A stretch of DNA of 34,800 bases from Candidatus Tayloriibacteriota bacterium (GCA_025353045.1 JANXRK010000045.1:1-34800), one strand, 5' to 3'. Counted from the stretch's first letter, positions 14,173-22,755 are shown. Numbers and translations are program-made. The notes: generated by a model not told the origin, from the sequence alone.

Positions 14173-14772
14173 CTATATATAGAAAAACTCCTCGAAGACC
14201 TTACGATACTGCTGAATAGTGCGCCGTGCATCTGATTGACTAAATAGATAATCGGACCCTGCATGCGCCAATTCATTTCGCACTTTATGTGCAGACCATG
14301 CATCGTCGAGGGTTTTAAAATCACCTTTATTTGCACGTTTAAGCTGTTCACCAATCCCCTCACCTTTATATCCTAATTGAGTCAAAAGATCGCCTAAAAT
14401 AATATCAGCTTCGATGATAGCCTGTCTCCAATCATTTTCGTTTTGCGATTCAACATGTTTCGTCGCTGAATCCCATTTTTTAGCAATTTCTGGATTACCC
14501 TTTGGTTTTGTGGGACTTGTTTCGGTATATCCCATCTCAATTGGTTTATCAAAAATTTCTGCTTCTTTTCGACGAACGGTCTTTAATTTTTCAATGACAA
14601 TAATAATACAAATAAAGAGTACGAGACATAGCGGCAGCGAAAAAATTACAAGAAAAGTGAAAACTGGCTTTATATAAGGTGCGACTACAGAAAAATTAGT
14701 AGTTATGAAATTAATAGTCGGACTAATATCAATTGTTGATCCGTGTATGATACCTATTGAATTATTTTGCAT
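14173..14772 (-). CDS. membrane-anchored HEPN-like protein
   Basis: A 199-residue protein with a single strong membrane segment (about 36-61), a Lys/Arg-rich linker, and a helical cytoplasmic domain (about 98-199). In that domain AHKVRNELAH contains R165-x4-H170, the Rx4-6H signature of HEPN RNases, in the expected place near the start of the last helix pair. Upstream WRQAIIEADIILGDLL fits the first HEPN helix. HEPN proteins are commonly metal-independent RNases or RNA-binding partners; activity here is inference. It begins 1 nt after gatA and is followed on the same strand by the fMet, CAU and Asp tRNA genes. I do not know a named family for the whole protein. Confidence 0.7.
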   Translation of the reverse strand: MQNNSIGIIHGSTIDISPTINFITTNFSVVAPYIKPVFTFLVIFSLPLCLVLFICIIIVIEKLKTVRRKEAEIFDKPIEMGYTETSPTKPKGNPEIAKKWDSATKHVESQNENDWRQAIIEADIILGDLLTQLGYKGEGIGEQLKRANKGDFKTLDDAWSAHKVRNELAHAGSDYLFSQSDARRTIQQYRKVFEEFFYI

Positions 14773-14773
14773 A

Positions 14774-16186
14774 TTATTCTTTCAAAAATTCCTTCCCTGC
14801 TTTAAAAAGCAAAGCCTCATTTCCATGCAGCGCGGTCATTTGGATTCCTAGTGGAAGCTTTCCACTTACACCTGAAGGAATCGAAATAGCTGGCATTCCA
14901 GTGAGATTTGCAGTGACCGTAAATATATCTTCGAGATACATTGCTACAGGATCTGAAATCTTTTCACCAATCTTGAAAGCCGGAGCGGGAGTTGTAGGTG
15001 TTAGTATTATATCAACAGTTTTAAAAGCTGTCTCAAAGTCAGAGGTGATAACTCGTCGAAGTGCATTTGCGCGGTTGTAGTATGCATCATAGTATCCAGA
15101 AGAAAGAATGTAGGTTCCAAGAAGAACTCTCCGCCTTACTTCTTTTCCAAAACCAGCTCCACGAGTCTCAAAGTAATCATCGATACCATCTTTTCCATCT
15201 TTATGAAGACCGAATCTAACACCGTCAAATCGCGAAAGGTTTGAACTTACTTCAGCAGGCATAATTACATAATACACAGGAAGTGAATACGCAATATTTG
15301 GAAGCTCAACATCTTTTATTTCATATCCCAGTTTTTTAAAGTTTTCTATTGATTCTTCAAAGTTTTTTAAGACATCTTTATTAATTCCATCTCCTTTTAG
15401 AAAAGCCTTAGGAATTCCGATAGTTAATTTTTTATCAGTTTTTTTAGTTTTGTAAGTAGTATCAGAAATAGTAGTACTATCTAAACTATCATTTCCTTTT
15501 ATAGTATTAAAAATAATTTCTGCATCAGTGACTGTTTTTGCAAAAGGACCGATCTGATCCAAAGAAGATCCCATAGCCATCACGCCATTTCGTGAGACTG
15601 CTCCGTATGTTGCCTTGAGTCCTACCAATCCACAGAACGATGCCGGCTGTCTAATAGATCCTCCCGTATCAGATCCGAGTGCAGCTAAAGCCCCGTCCAT
15701 AGCAAGAGCTGCAGCAGATCCACCAGATGATCCTCCAGCCACTCGCTCTGTATCATATGGATTCTTTGTAACTCCATATGCAGAGTTTTCTGTTGAACCT
15801 CCCATGGCGAATTCATCCATATTAGTTCGACCGATAAATACAGCACCTTCTCTTTTTAATTTTTCGATGACTGTCGCGTCGTAGGTAGCATGATAGTTTT
15901 CAAGAATTTTTGATGCTGATCCAGCTCGTCTTCCTTTTATTAAGATATTATCTTTTATCGCAAAAGGAATTCCAGTAAGCAGAGTTGCTGCTCCAGCTTT
16001 AAATCGTGTGTCTGCTGCTTGTGCCTGTTCTTCAGCGTCTTTGAAAACCTCGAGATATGCATTGATTTCAGGATTTTTCTTTTTAATTTCTTCTAAATAT
16101 GCCTTGGTCAAATCAACAGCAGAATATTTTCCAGACTTGATATCTTCATGAGCCTTTTTGATTGTGAGATTTTTGAGGTCGATCAT
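14774..16186 (-). CDS. gatA: Glu-tRNA(Gln)/Asp-tRNA(Asn) amidotransferase subunit A
   Basis: Glutaminase subunit of GatCAB, which amidates Glu-tRNA(Gln) or Asp-tRNA(Asn). The 470 residues show the amidase signature: catalytic Lys in FAIKDNI (about 75), GGSSGGSAAA (about 148-157, Ser) and GSDTGGSIRQPA (about 172-183, Ser). C-terminal GMPAISIPSG is also typical. gatC precedes it by 11 nt on the same strand; gatB is not in the window. The HEPN-like gene follows after 1 nt. Confidence 0.96.
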   Translation of the reverse strand: MIDLKNLTIKKAHEDIKSGKYSAVDLTKAYLEEIKKKNPEINAYLEVFKDAEEQAQAADTRFKAGAATLLTGIPFAIKDNILIKGRRAGSASKILENYHATYDATVIEKLKREGAVFIGRTNMDEFAMGGSTENSAYGVTKNPYDTERVAGGSSGGSAAALAMDGALAALGSDTGGSIRQPASFCGLVGLKATYGAVSRNGVMAMGSSLDQIGPFAKTVTDAEIIFNTIKGNDSLDSTTISDTTYKTKKTDKKLTIGIPKAFLKGDGINKDVLKNFEESIENFKKLGYEIKDVELPNIAYSLPVYYVIMPAEVSSNLSRFDGVRFGLHKDGKDGIDDYFETRGAGFGKEVRRRVLLGTYILSSGYYDAYYNRANALRRVITSDFETAFKTVDIILTPTTPAPAFKIGEKISDPVAMYLEDIFTVTANLTGMPAISIPSGVSGKLPLGIQMTALHGNEALLFKAGKEFLKE

Positions 16187-16197
16187 ATTGAGTCAAA

Positions 16198-16491
16198 TTA
16201 GTCTTGAGCAATTATTTTCTTAACCGCAACAAAATCTCCTTCCCGCTCCGGAGCTTGTTTCAAAAGTGCTTCTCGGTCTTCTGGCGGAAGAACTCGAGAT
16301 TCATCTTCGCGGAAGATGTTGTGAACGATTCCAACTATAGGAGTGTGATCAATATCAAGAGTGGCTTTCTTTATTTGATCGATGTAAGTAAGAATAGAGT
16401 CAATTTCTTTGGTAAGGCCTTGTTTTTCGGCATCAGTGAGCTTTATACGGGCCAAAGTAGCCAATTTCTCTATTTCAGTGACGGTTATCAT
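16198..16491 (-). CDS. gatC: Glu-tRNA(Gln)/Asp-tRNA(Asn) amidotransferase subunit C
   Basis: Small belt subunit that wraps GatA and GatB. The 97-residue form beginning MITVTEIEKLATLARIKL matches the family length and opening (IEKLAxLARI), and the VLPPEDREALLKQAPE motif is typical of the C-terminal part, as is the final GDFVAVKKII. An in-frame ATG at 16557 would add 22 odd residues and overlap the toxin-antitoxin promoter; I prefer 16491 because TACAAT (16504-16499) lies 7 nt upstream. Confidence 0.93.
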   Translation of the reverse strand: MITVTEIEKLATLARIKLTDAEKQGLTKEIDSILTYIDQIKKATLDIDHTPIVGIVHNIFREDESRVLPPEDREALLKQAPEREGDFVAVKKIIAQD

Positions 16492-16498
16492 AAAGAAG

Positions 16499-16504
16499 AT
16501 TGTA
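16499..16504 (-). promoter_or_regulatory. -10 box for leaderless gatC
   Basis: TACAAT on the minus strand, 7 nt before ATG 16491; it decides the gatC start. Confidence 0.5.
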
Positions 16505-16543
16505 ACAGCAAAATCTGACTCTTGCAATTTGAAATAAATAAAG

Positions 16544-16570
16544 TATGATATTATCATATTAAATTATAAT
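16544..16570 (+). promoter_or_regulatory. toxin-antitoxin promoter with palindromic operator
   Basis: A perfect odd palindrome TATGATA-T-TATCATA (16544-16558) covers the -35 region, and TATAAT follows at 16565-16570, 8 nt before the antitoxin ATG. RHH antitoxins typically bind such palindromes and repress their own operon, so this is the likely operator. Confidence 0.6.
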
Positions 16571-16578
16571 ACAAATAC

Positions 16579-16800
16579 ATGACTACAATATCAGTGCCAA
16601 TCCCTGCGCATATGGAGGAATTCATTAAACAACAAATCAAAAGTGGAAATGCAGCAAATAAAGCGGACGTCGTTCGCAAGGCACTTTTGCGTATGAGTGA
16701 GGAGGAAGCTGTAAATGAAATACTGGAGGCAAGTAGAGAGGTTTCTGAAGGAAAAATTCTTCGAGGTGATCTTAGAGAGCTTGCAAAGAAGTTTAAATAA
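16579..16800 (+). CDS. ribbon-helix-helix (ParD/CopG-like) antitoxin
   Basis: A 73-residue protein with a RHH DNA-binding N-terminus (TTISVPIPAHMEEFIKQQI, then ADVVRKALLRM) and a charged C-terminal tail suited to wrapping a toxin. It should neutralise the RelE/ParE-like protein encoded 8 nt downstream and repress the shared promoter. The start follows a consensus -10 by 8 nt. It diverges from gatC. Confidence 0.88.
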   Translation: MTTISVPIPAHMEEFIKQQIKSGNAANKADVVRKALLRMSEEEAVNEILEASREVSEGKILRGDLRELAKKFK

Positions 16801-16808
16801 TTTCCGAT

Positions 16809-17069
16809 ATGCTTATTGTCTCGTTCACACCAAAATTCATGCGGAGATATAAGAACCTTGAGGTTAGTCTCCAGAATGAGATTCTGGAGAAAATTGAATT
16901 GATCAAAGATCCCAGGAATCATAATAAACTCAAAGTTCATAAATTAAAAGGAAGATACGCTAATATTTTTAGTTTTTATGTAAATTACAAAATTCGTATC
17001 GTTTTTGAATATCTTTCCAAAAAAGAAGCTGTCTTACTTACTGTAGGAGATCATGATGTTTACAAATAA
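16809..17069 (+). CDS. RelE/ParE-superfamily toxin
   Basis: An 86-residue basic protein with the RelE fold pattern: beta strand LIVSFTPKF, two helices (FMRRYKNLE and LQNEILEKIELIKD), then HKLKGRYANIFSFYVNYKIR and the closing VGDHDVYK. The C-terminal Tyr-Lys and the central Arg/Lys residues fit mRNA interferases of the RelE/YafQ side rather than gyrase-poisoning ParE, but this is inference. It forms a two-gene operon with the RHH antitoxin. Confidence 0.88.
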   Translation: MLIVSFTPKFMRRYKNLEVSLQNEILEKIELIKDPRNHNKLKVHKLKGRYANIFSFYVNYKIRIVFEYLSKKEAVLLTVGDHDVYK

Positions 17070-17079
17070 CCCTCTGCTC

Positions 17080-17316
17080 TCAATATATAAATTTTGAAGT
17101 TCGTAATGATTGAGAAAAACTTAATCGAGCTTGGTGAATACTGCTATCTATAAGTGAAGCATAATTTCCAGAGGTCGCAGTTGAAGTATCCAGCATACTA
17201 GTTTGAGCTGTAGAATCTGCCTGTGGGACTTTACCAGGTAAAGACTTCCAATATAAATTACTGCTGTCGAACCTTTTTGTGAAGTTATCATAGAAATAGT
17301 ATACAATTAATGTTAC
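17080..17316 (-). pseudogene. orphan C-terminal coding fragment downstream of ligA
   Basis: A 78-codon frame runs from a TAA at 17319-17317 to TGA at 17082-17080. It has protein-like Ser/Thr/Gln-rich composition (for example DSTAQTSMLDTSTATSGNY near the middle), but its first ATG is only at 17196, leaving a 38-residue product. A different frame starting at an ATG 6 nt after TATACT reads 46 codons. The simplest reading is the decayed 3' end of a lost gene, possibly with a frameshift. I do not recognise the protein. Confidence 0.35.
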
Positions 17317-17323
17317 TTAAGCT

Positions 17324-19309
17324 TTATGACATCACCATCTTCCCAAACTCCTTTTCCGTCAAAACAGTCACCCCCAACTCCTTCCCCTTCTCCAATTTTG
17401 ACCCTGCATTTTCTCCTGCCACGACATACGTAGTATTCTTTGACACGGAACTTGACACTTCACCACCGAGCTTTCGCACTGTTTCTTGAGCCGCTATTCG
17501 ATCAATTGTAAGTGTTCCTGTGAATACAAAAGACTTGCCTGAAAGTTTAAGGTTTTGATTTTGGGATATTTCTTTAATGGTGATCTGTTTTAATAAATCC
17601 TTAATTACTTTTTTATTATCCGCATCTTTAAAATATTCAAAAAGTGACTTGGCTACTATCGGTCCAACACCATATATTGATTCTATGTCTTCATATTTTG
17701 CTGTTTGGATTTCTTCGAGTGACCCGAAATGTTTTGCTATATCGTATGCGGTTTCTTCTCCCACTTGTGGAATTGACAAAGAGGCCAGGAGTCGAGGGAG
17801 TGTAACGTTTCGTGATTTTTCCACTGAAGCCAGAAGATTATCTACAGACTTTTCTGCAAAACGAGGCAAGACCAAAAGTTCATCTCGATCAAGAGTGAAA
17901 ATATCATCGTAAAAAGATACGAGCCCTTCTTCGATTAAAACATCTAGAATCTTTGGTCCCATTCCATCGATATCAAAACATTTCTTCGAAGCGAAATAGT
18001 GGAATTTGCGGCGATTCTGATCAAATGAATCCTTTGATACGCATCTCCATGCCGCTTCTCCAGGAATTCTCTCAATACTTCCATCTCCTCCACATGCCGC
18101 AATTTTCTTCGGAAAAACATATGGTTTTGCATTCTTTGGACGAAGTTCGTGTACAACAGAGACAATATCAGGAATAACATCTCCTGCTTTTTGTAGAATG
18201 ACAGTATCTCCGATTCGAACATCAAGACGCTTTATTTCATCTTCATTATGAAGCGTTGCGCGAGCCACAGTTGAACCGGCAACACGAACTGGTTTCAAAT
18301 GCGCCACTGGAGTCAAAACTCCTGTTCTTCCAACCTGCAAGACAATATCTTCCAAAACAGTAGTCACCTGCTCTGCTGGGAATTTATAAGCCACCGCCCA
18401 TCGTGGAGATTTTCCTGTGTATCCCAACGTCTTTTGAATTTTAATTGAATTTATTTTAATTACGATTCCATCAAGTTCATATTCCAAATCATGCTTTTTA
18501 TTCGTCCATTCTTCATAGAATTTCTGAATGCTTTGAACTGAATCAAAAACCTTTGTGTATGGATTGGTTTTGAATCCTAAGTCTTTGAGATGATCGAGTT
18601 CTTCTGATTGATTGCCAATATCTGCATTATCATCGGTATCATAAATAAATGTATCAAGCTTTCGTGATGCAGTTATTTTTGGATCCAATTGACGCAAAGA
18701 ACCAGCTGCAAGATTTCGAGTATTTGCATATAGTGATTCACCAAACTCCTCTCTCTCAGCATTTATTTTATTCAGTTGTTTCTTGCCAAGCCAAACTTCC
18801 CCAACAGCATTAATATTTATTTTCTTCGGCAAGGTCAAAGGCACACTTTGAATAGTTTTGATATTTGCTGTCACATCCTCACCGACAGTTCCATCACCTC
18901 GCGTCGCAGCCTGAACAAATTTTCCATTTTTATAAGTCAAAATAACTTTGAGTCCATCAATTTTTAATTCACAACAATATTCAAGCTTTTCATTTTCTAT
19001 CCCTCCCTTCTTCATAAAATTCCTCACCTTCTCTTCCCACTTTTTTAATTCTTCCAAATCAAAAACATCATCAAAAGACCATTGCTGTGTAGTATGTGTG
19101 ACTTTTTTAAATTCTTTCAAAGGCTCAGCACCTACGCGCTGTGTAGGACTATCGGAGGTAATAAGTACAGGATTTTTGGCCTCTATTTCTTCTAGTTCTT
19201 TAAACAAAGAATCATAGGCCTGATCGGAGATTTCTGGCTTATCTAGAACATGATAGAGGTACCTGTGTTTATCAAGTAATTTCCTTAGCTTTTGAGCTCT
19301 TTCTTTCAT
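17324..19309 (-). CDS. ligA: NAD-dependent DNA ligase LigA
   Basis: Seals nicks using NAD+ in replication and repair. The 661 residues include domain Ia (HRYLYHVLDKPEISDQAYD), the nucleotidyltransferase core with adenylated Lys116 (CELKIDGL), the OB fold, a reduced zinc-finger region, helix-hairpin-helix motifs and a C-terminal BRCT domain (about 585-660). In the zinc region only two of the four usual cysteines are seen (AACGGDG and AWRCVSKDS); the partners appear as other residues and Ser. TATTCT ending 6 nt before the ATG at 19309 is a likely -10. It ends the pilin gene run on the same strand. Confidence 0.95.
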   Translation of the reverse strand: MKERAQKLRKLLDKHRYLYHVLDKPEISDQAYDSLFKELEEIEAKNPVLITSDSPTQRVGAEPLKEFKKVTHTTQQWSFDDVFDLEELKKWEEKVRNFMKKGGIENEKLEYCCELKIDGLKVILTYKNGKFVQAATRGDGTVGEDVTANIKTIQSVPLTLPKKININAVGEVWLGKKQLNKINAEREEFGESLYANTRNLAAGSLRQLDPKITASRKLDTFIYDTDDNADIGNQSEELDHLKDLGFKTNPYTKVFDSVQSIQKFYEEWTNKKHDLEYELDGIVIKINSIKIQKTLGYTGKSPRWAVAYKFPAEQVTTVLEDIVLQVGRTGVLTPVAHLKPVRVAGSTVARATLHNEDEIKRLDVRIGDTVILQKAGDVIPDIVSVVHELRPKNAKPYVFPKKIAACGGDGSIERIPGEAAWRCVSKDSFDQNRRKFHYFASKKCFDIDGMGPKILDVLIEEGLVSFYDDIFTLDRDELLVLPRFAEKSVDNLLASVEKSRNVTLPRLLASLSIPQVGEETAYDIAKHFGSLEEIQTAKYEDIESIYGVGPIVAKSLFEYFKDADNKKVIKDLLKQITIKEISQNQNLKLSGKSFVFTGTLTIDRIAAQETVRKLGGEVSSSVSKNTTYVVAGENAGSKLEKGKELGVTVLTEKEFGKMVMS

Positions 19310-19332
19310 ATCCTAAGAATATCACAGAGGAT

Positions 19333-19824
19333 TTAGTAGGTATAGTAGAGGGCACGTTCTACCTTTTTAGGGCTGGCTTTATCGCAAGTATTTGTACTTT
19401 TTGTCTCTCCAACATTATAGCCGCGCGATTCTATACTAGTGCTAATAGGACCCCCTACTGCAAACTTTTGGATGATAATTCTTGCGCATGAAATATCATT
19501 TCTATTTATGTCAAAAGTATAAATCTGAGGTGATCCAGCGGTATATGTTGGCGTACCAACACTAGAATTACTACAAGTCATTCCGTTAGCAAAGGTATTA
19601 TCTGTAATCGAAAACTTACCGAGATTATCATAATAAACGGCACATTCTATACCACTATCTGCAGCATAAAATGCTGTGGTTGATTCTCGAGCTGATGATG
19701 CCAAAAGAAATTCCTTTTTACTGATATTTAAGATTGAAATACCTACAGATAAAGTGAGCGCAGAAACAAGCACAGCGAAAAGTAATGTATAGCCTTTATT
19801 TTGTTGTGAATTTTTATACATCAT
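19333..19824 (-). CDS. PilX/GspK-like minor pilin lacking Glu5
   Basis: A 163-residue type IV pilin-like protein. The prepilin cleavage site is in QNKGYTLLFAVLV; after cleavage the fifth residue is Phe rather than Glu. Loss of Glu5 is typical of GspK/PulK or PilX tip subunits, which start pilus assembly. A helix ending in AFYAADSGIECAVYY is the standard PilX-type motif. Last pilin of the operon; its ATG overlaps the previous stop by 4 nt. Confidence 0.85.
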   Translation of the reverse strand: MMYKNSQQNKGYTLLFAVLVSALTLSVGISILNISKKEFLLASSARESTTAFYAADSGIECAVYYDNLGKFSITDNTFANGMTCSNSSVGTPTYTAGSPQIYTFDINRNDISCARIIIQKFAVGGPISTSIESRGYNVGETKSTNTCDKASPKKVERALYYTY

Positions 19825-20300
19825 AATGATACATCAAATAAATCGTCAGTAAAAATAACAGAATTTTTCGAACCATCCCATAGAACAATGACTGTCGCTT
19901 CTGCCTCATGATTACTAAGACCATAAAATAATACATATCCTTGTCGAGAGAATTTCGTCTGCGTGCCTGTCGTATATTTTACATATGTACCATCAGAAGT
20001 ACTTACTCCCAATTGACAGGGTGAGTCATTGCAAGGATTTGAAGCTTTATAATTTGCGACCCATGTCGCAAAACTCATACCGCTAGCGAGAGCTGAATCT
20101 CTTTGATTTTTTATATCTTCCATCAAATCTTGGGCTAAAAAGGATGCGGTGACTTGGTCCTTAGCATAAATCGCTGCCATCAAACTTTTGTTTGCAATAG
20201 TTAATGGGCCAGCGATAGAAATCATAAGTATCGTAATCGCTACTAATGTTTCTATGATTGTAAATCCCCTATTCTTTTGTATATAATTTATTTTTATCAT
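19821..20300 (-). CDS. PilV/GspI-like minor pilin
   Basis: A 159-residue prepilin with a short basic leader and class III cleavage site at NRG-FTIIETLVAITIL (Glu5 present), followed by the membrane-spanning helix and the motif FLAQDLMEDIKNQRD, typical of PilV/GspI. A pair of cysteines lies near residues 94-99 (NPCNDSPCQ). It overlaps both neighbours by 4 nt, which indicates coupled translation. Confidence 0.85.
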   Translation of the reverse strand: MIKINYIQKNRGFTIIETLVAITILMISIAGPLTIANKSLMAAIYAKDQVTASFLAQDLMEDIKNQRDSALASGMSFATWVANYKASNPCNDSPCQLGVSTSDGTYVKYTTGTQTKFSRQGYVLFYGLSNHEAEATVIVLWDGSKNSVIFTDDLFDVSL

Positions 20301-20920
20301 TTTACTCTTTGTGACACTCTCGTTTGAATTGAGAAATCTGTTCTATCTTTAGCCTTGATTCCTGAATAGCCCTGGAAAAGGAAGAGTGCATATGGCTGGC
20401 TATTTGCATCAACGATAATAACTGCATTAGTTATCTTTATATCTGAAGAAGTCACATCAATAAAATCACTATCGGTAACAGAGTCGGTACAGTCTGTTTG
20501 TTGACCTTTTTGAAGCTTTTTATTTGCTGAATCATATCTATAAACATAGATGAGATTACAAATTCCATTTACATTACTTGTTTTTGAAGAAGTGAATGCA
20601 ATAAGCCAATCCCCAGAACTTATCTCTGATTTATTTCCTGGTGACGGAGAAGCTGAATAGGTGCTACTAATTCCACCACCAATACTTGTACCAAGATAAT
20701 ATTTACTACCAACTCTCATTTCGCGCGACATTGATTCTAAAGAAAAATTCAAATTGTTTACGGCAGTTTTTAAACTAAGAGACTTTTTATTTGCATCCAT
20801 GACCCTCAAAAGAGCTCCGATCGCCACAAGAGCTACTACAGTAAAAATAGCCAAAGAAACAATAATCTCAACAAGAGTGAATCCTTTCTGTGATGATTTT
20901 TTAAAATAAAGTGATCTCAT
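20297..20920 (-). CDS. PilW/GspJ-like minor pilin
   Basis: A 207-residue prepilin: leader ending SSQKG, then FTLVEIIVSLAIFTVVALV (Glu5 present) and a long helix with LNFSLESMSREMRVGSKYY, the mark of PilW/GspJ proteins. The C-terminal globular part has two cysteines (near 122 and 139). It begins 2 nt after the GspH-like gene and overlaps the next by 4 nt. Confidence 0.85.
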   Translation of the reverse strand: MRSLYFKKSSQKGFTLVEIIVSLAIFTVVALVAIGALLRVMDANKKSLSLKTAVNNLNFSLESMSREMRVGSKYYLGTSIGGGISSTYSASPSPGNKSEISSGDWLIAFTSSKTSNVNGICNLIYVYRYDSANKKLQKGQQTDCTDSVTDSDFIDVTSSDIKITNAVIIVDANSQPYALFLFQGYSGIKAKDRTDFSIQTRVSQRVK

Positions 20921-20922
20921 AT

Positions 20923-21498
20923 TTATTGAACTGATATTTGGCCTGTCGAACGAACAGTGATATTCTTTACACTTACACCGTCACTAGCCATAACTTTAAT
21001 CGTGGCATCGGAATATGTCTTTGTATTGTCGTTATTAGCATATATAATAGCATTAGGATCTGGACGTTTGAAAATTATATCGAGTGGACTAATGTTATTA
21101 GTGCAATTACTTTTACACAATGTGGATATCTTACTTCCTCGAGTGATAGTAGTTTGAGAAATAATTTTATCAGTACCTGCATCATATCGTCCATTAGTTG
21201 GATTTGAATCAGCAAAGAAAATAAATGTTGTATTTTGTGATGCTGAAGAATCAAAGTGTACGCCGTAAGGATAATTATAAAGATCAGAGTTTCTATCGGC
21301 ACTTTTCACATTCAGTCCATATGACTGTGCATTTCGTATTGTTAAAGCAATGTCATATGCAAGATTAGTTAAAAGAATGCCTTGATTGAAAGTTCCATAT
21401 TTTGAGAGAAGAAGCACCGTCATCAAAGCAAAAATAGCGATTGAAACAAGAAGTTCAAGTATAGTAAATCCTTTTTTATTTGTTAAATATATCTTCAT
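20923..21498 (-). CDS. GspH/FimT-like minor pilin
   Basis: A 191-residue prepilin with cleavage site NKKG-FTILELLVSIAIF (Glu5 present), a following helix, and a beta-rich C-terminus of the GspH type. DIALTIRNAQSYGLNV near residues 44-59 is the characteristic GspH/FimT motif. ATG overlaps the prepilin peptidase stop by 4 nt. Confidence 0.85.
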   Translation of the reverse strand: MKIYLTNKKGFTILELLVSIAIFALMTVLLLSKYGTFNQGILLTNLAYDIALTIRNAQSYGLNVKSADRNSDLYNYPYGVHFDSSASQNTTFIFFADSNPTNGRYDAGTDKIISQTTITRGSKISTLCKSNCTNNISPLDIIFKRPDPNAIIYANNDNTKTYSDATIKVMASDGVSVKNITVRSTGQISVQ

Positions 21499-22271
21499 AT
21501 TGGTAATTCGATTACTCGTATTCCGAAGAATAAAACAATATACATTCCAAAAATTAAATATGGTCCAAACGGTATTTCATAGCGAGCTTTTACTTTTCTA
21601 AAAACTATATACATCCATACTACACTCACAACCGCCCCGATCCAAAAAGCCAAGACAATTGCTGATAATCCTGACATCAGTCCCAATGTCCAACCGATAC
21701 CAAGCACAAGTTTAGAATCTCCCAATCCCATCCAAGTCCCTTTTGAAAAAAACCACATTAAGAAAAATGGTAAAGCTAAAACCGGCCCAGCCAAAAGATC
21801 TGAAGCTGGAGGGATTACAAAAGAAAGATCTGCTGAAAAAAATAATTTTATAAAGGCGATAGCAGCAAAAGTATACACCAACGAATCTGGGATAATTTTA
21901 TGTTTAATATCATAGATAGTGATAATCAAAAGCAGAGAGGTGATGAAAAGATAAAAGAGGGTTGTAACTGCTGCCTCGATAGTAATTGGAGGGAAATAAT
22001 AGAAAATTAAAACAAATAGAAAGCCCCCAAGAATTTCGATTGTTGGATATTGCCACGATATCTTACTTTTACAATTTCGACACTGACCTTTTTGAAAAAG
22101 AAAACTAAAAACTGGCACAAGCTCATACCAATTGAGATTTTTTCCACAAGAAAAGCATTTCGATCTTCCCTTCAGGGTCATACCGGTATTAAATCTCAAA
22201 GCAACAACATTTAAGAAACTGCCTATGAGAGTTCCGAGTACAAATGAAAATATGATAAAGAAACTTTGCAT
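21495..22271 (-). CDS. pilD: type IV prepilin peptidase (PilD/GspO)
   Basis: A membrane aspartic protease that removes prepilin leaders and N-methylates the new N-terminus. The 258 residues include two CxxC pairs (Cys39/42 and Cys64/67) in the N-terminal methylase domain, and the catalytic aspartates Asp121 in YDIKHKIIPD and Asp185 in GLGDSK, with about seven membrane segments. It directly follows the major-type pilin gene and precedes the four minor pilins, so the operon encodes both substrates and processing enzyme. Confidence 0.95.
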   Translation of the reverse strand: MQSFFIIFSFVLGTLIGSFLNVVALRFNTGMTLKGRSKCFSCGKNLNWYELVPVFSFLFQKGQCRNCKSKISWQYPTIEILGGFLFVLIFYYFPPITIEAAVTTLFYLFITSLLLIITIYDIKHKIIPDSLVYTFAAIAFIKLFFSADLSFVIPPASDLLAGPVLALPFFLMWFFSKGTWMGLGDSKLVLGIGWTLGLMSGLSAIVLAFWIGAVVSVVWMYIVFRKVKARYEIPFGPYLIFGMYIVLFFGIRVIELPI

Positions 22272-22742
22272 CTATTTTGGTTGAACGCAATAATAAAAAC
22301 TTGGCGAAGTCTTGGTGCAATCTAGATTTAAGATATTGTTATTATTCGGCGCATCTGTCAAAGCAGCATTTGAACTTTCTAATTTAGCTTGAATTACATA
22401 ATCCGTACCAGACATAGCATAATTATATACCGCGAGCGTTGTTGGATCTTTAGGTATCACTGCGATAAAATCACTTAATTTAGTTCCAGATACCAGACAA
22501 CCATTAATACTATTTGATGGAATCGCATATTCTGCAGGTGATGGAAAAACTGAACATTTATCAAAAGCTTGTTCGAGGGCGAGTTGGATCTGATTTACAT
22601 CAGAAACTCTTTTTGCATCTCGAGCTCGAGCTCGGGCAGTTGTGAAATTAGCAGTAACAATAGCTGTTAAAATTCCAATAATTGCAATAACGACTAGTAA
22701 TTCTATTAATGTAAACCCTGACTTAAAAAGTGTTTTTTTCAT
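22272..22742 (-). CDS. type IV major-type pilin
   Basis: A 156-residue prepilin: leader MKKTLFKSG, then FTLIELLVVIAIIGILTAIV with Glu5, the canonical pilin helix, and a C-terminal domain with three cysteines. It is first in the pilus operon. I use ATG 22742 rather than the in-frame ATG at 22802: the shorter form starts with a normal leader, and a consensus TATAAT (22755-22750) lies 7 nt upstream, inside what would be the longer form. Confidence 0.92.
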   Translation of the reverse strand: MKKTLFKSGFTLIELLVVIAIIGILTAIVTANFTTARARARDAKRVSDVNQIQLALEQAFDKCSVFPSPAEYAIPSNSINGCLVSGTKLSDFIAVIPKDPTTLAVYNYAMSGTDYVIQAKLESSNAALTDAPNNNNILNLDCTKTSPSFYYCVQPK

Positions 22743-22749
22743 TAGACTA

Positions 22750-22755
22750 ATTATA
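22750..22755 (-). promoter_or_regulatory. -10 box for the pilus operon
   Basis: Consensus TATAAT on the minus strand, 7 nt before ATG 22742; it decides the pilin start. Confidence 0.6.

Noticed and set aside
16492..16557. 22-residue N-terminal extension of gatC
   Set aside because: It exceeds the family start and covers the gatC -10 and toxin-antitoxin palindrome.
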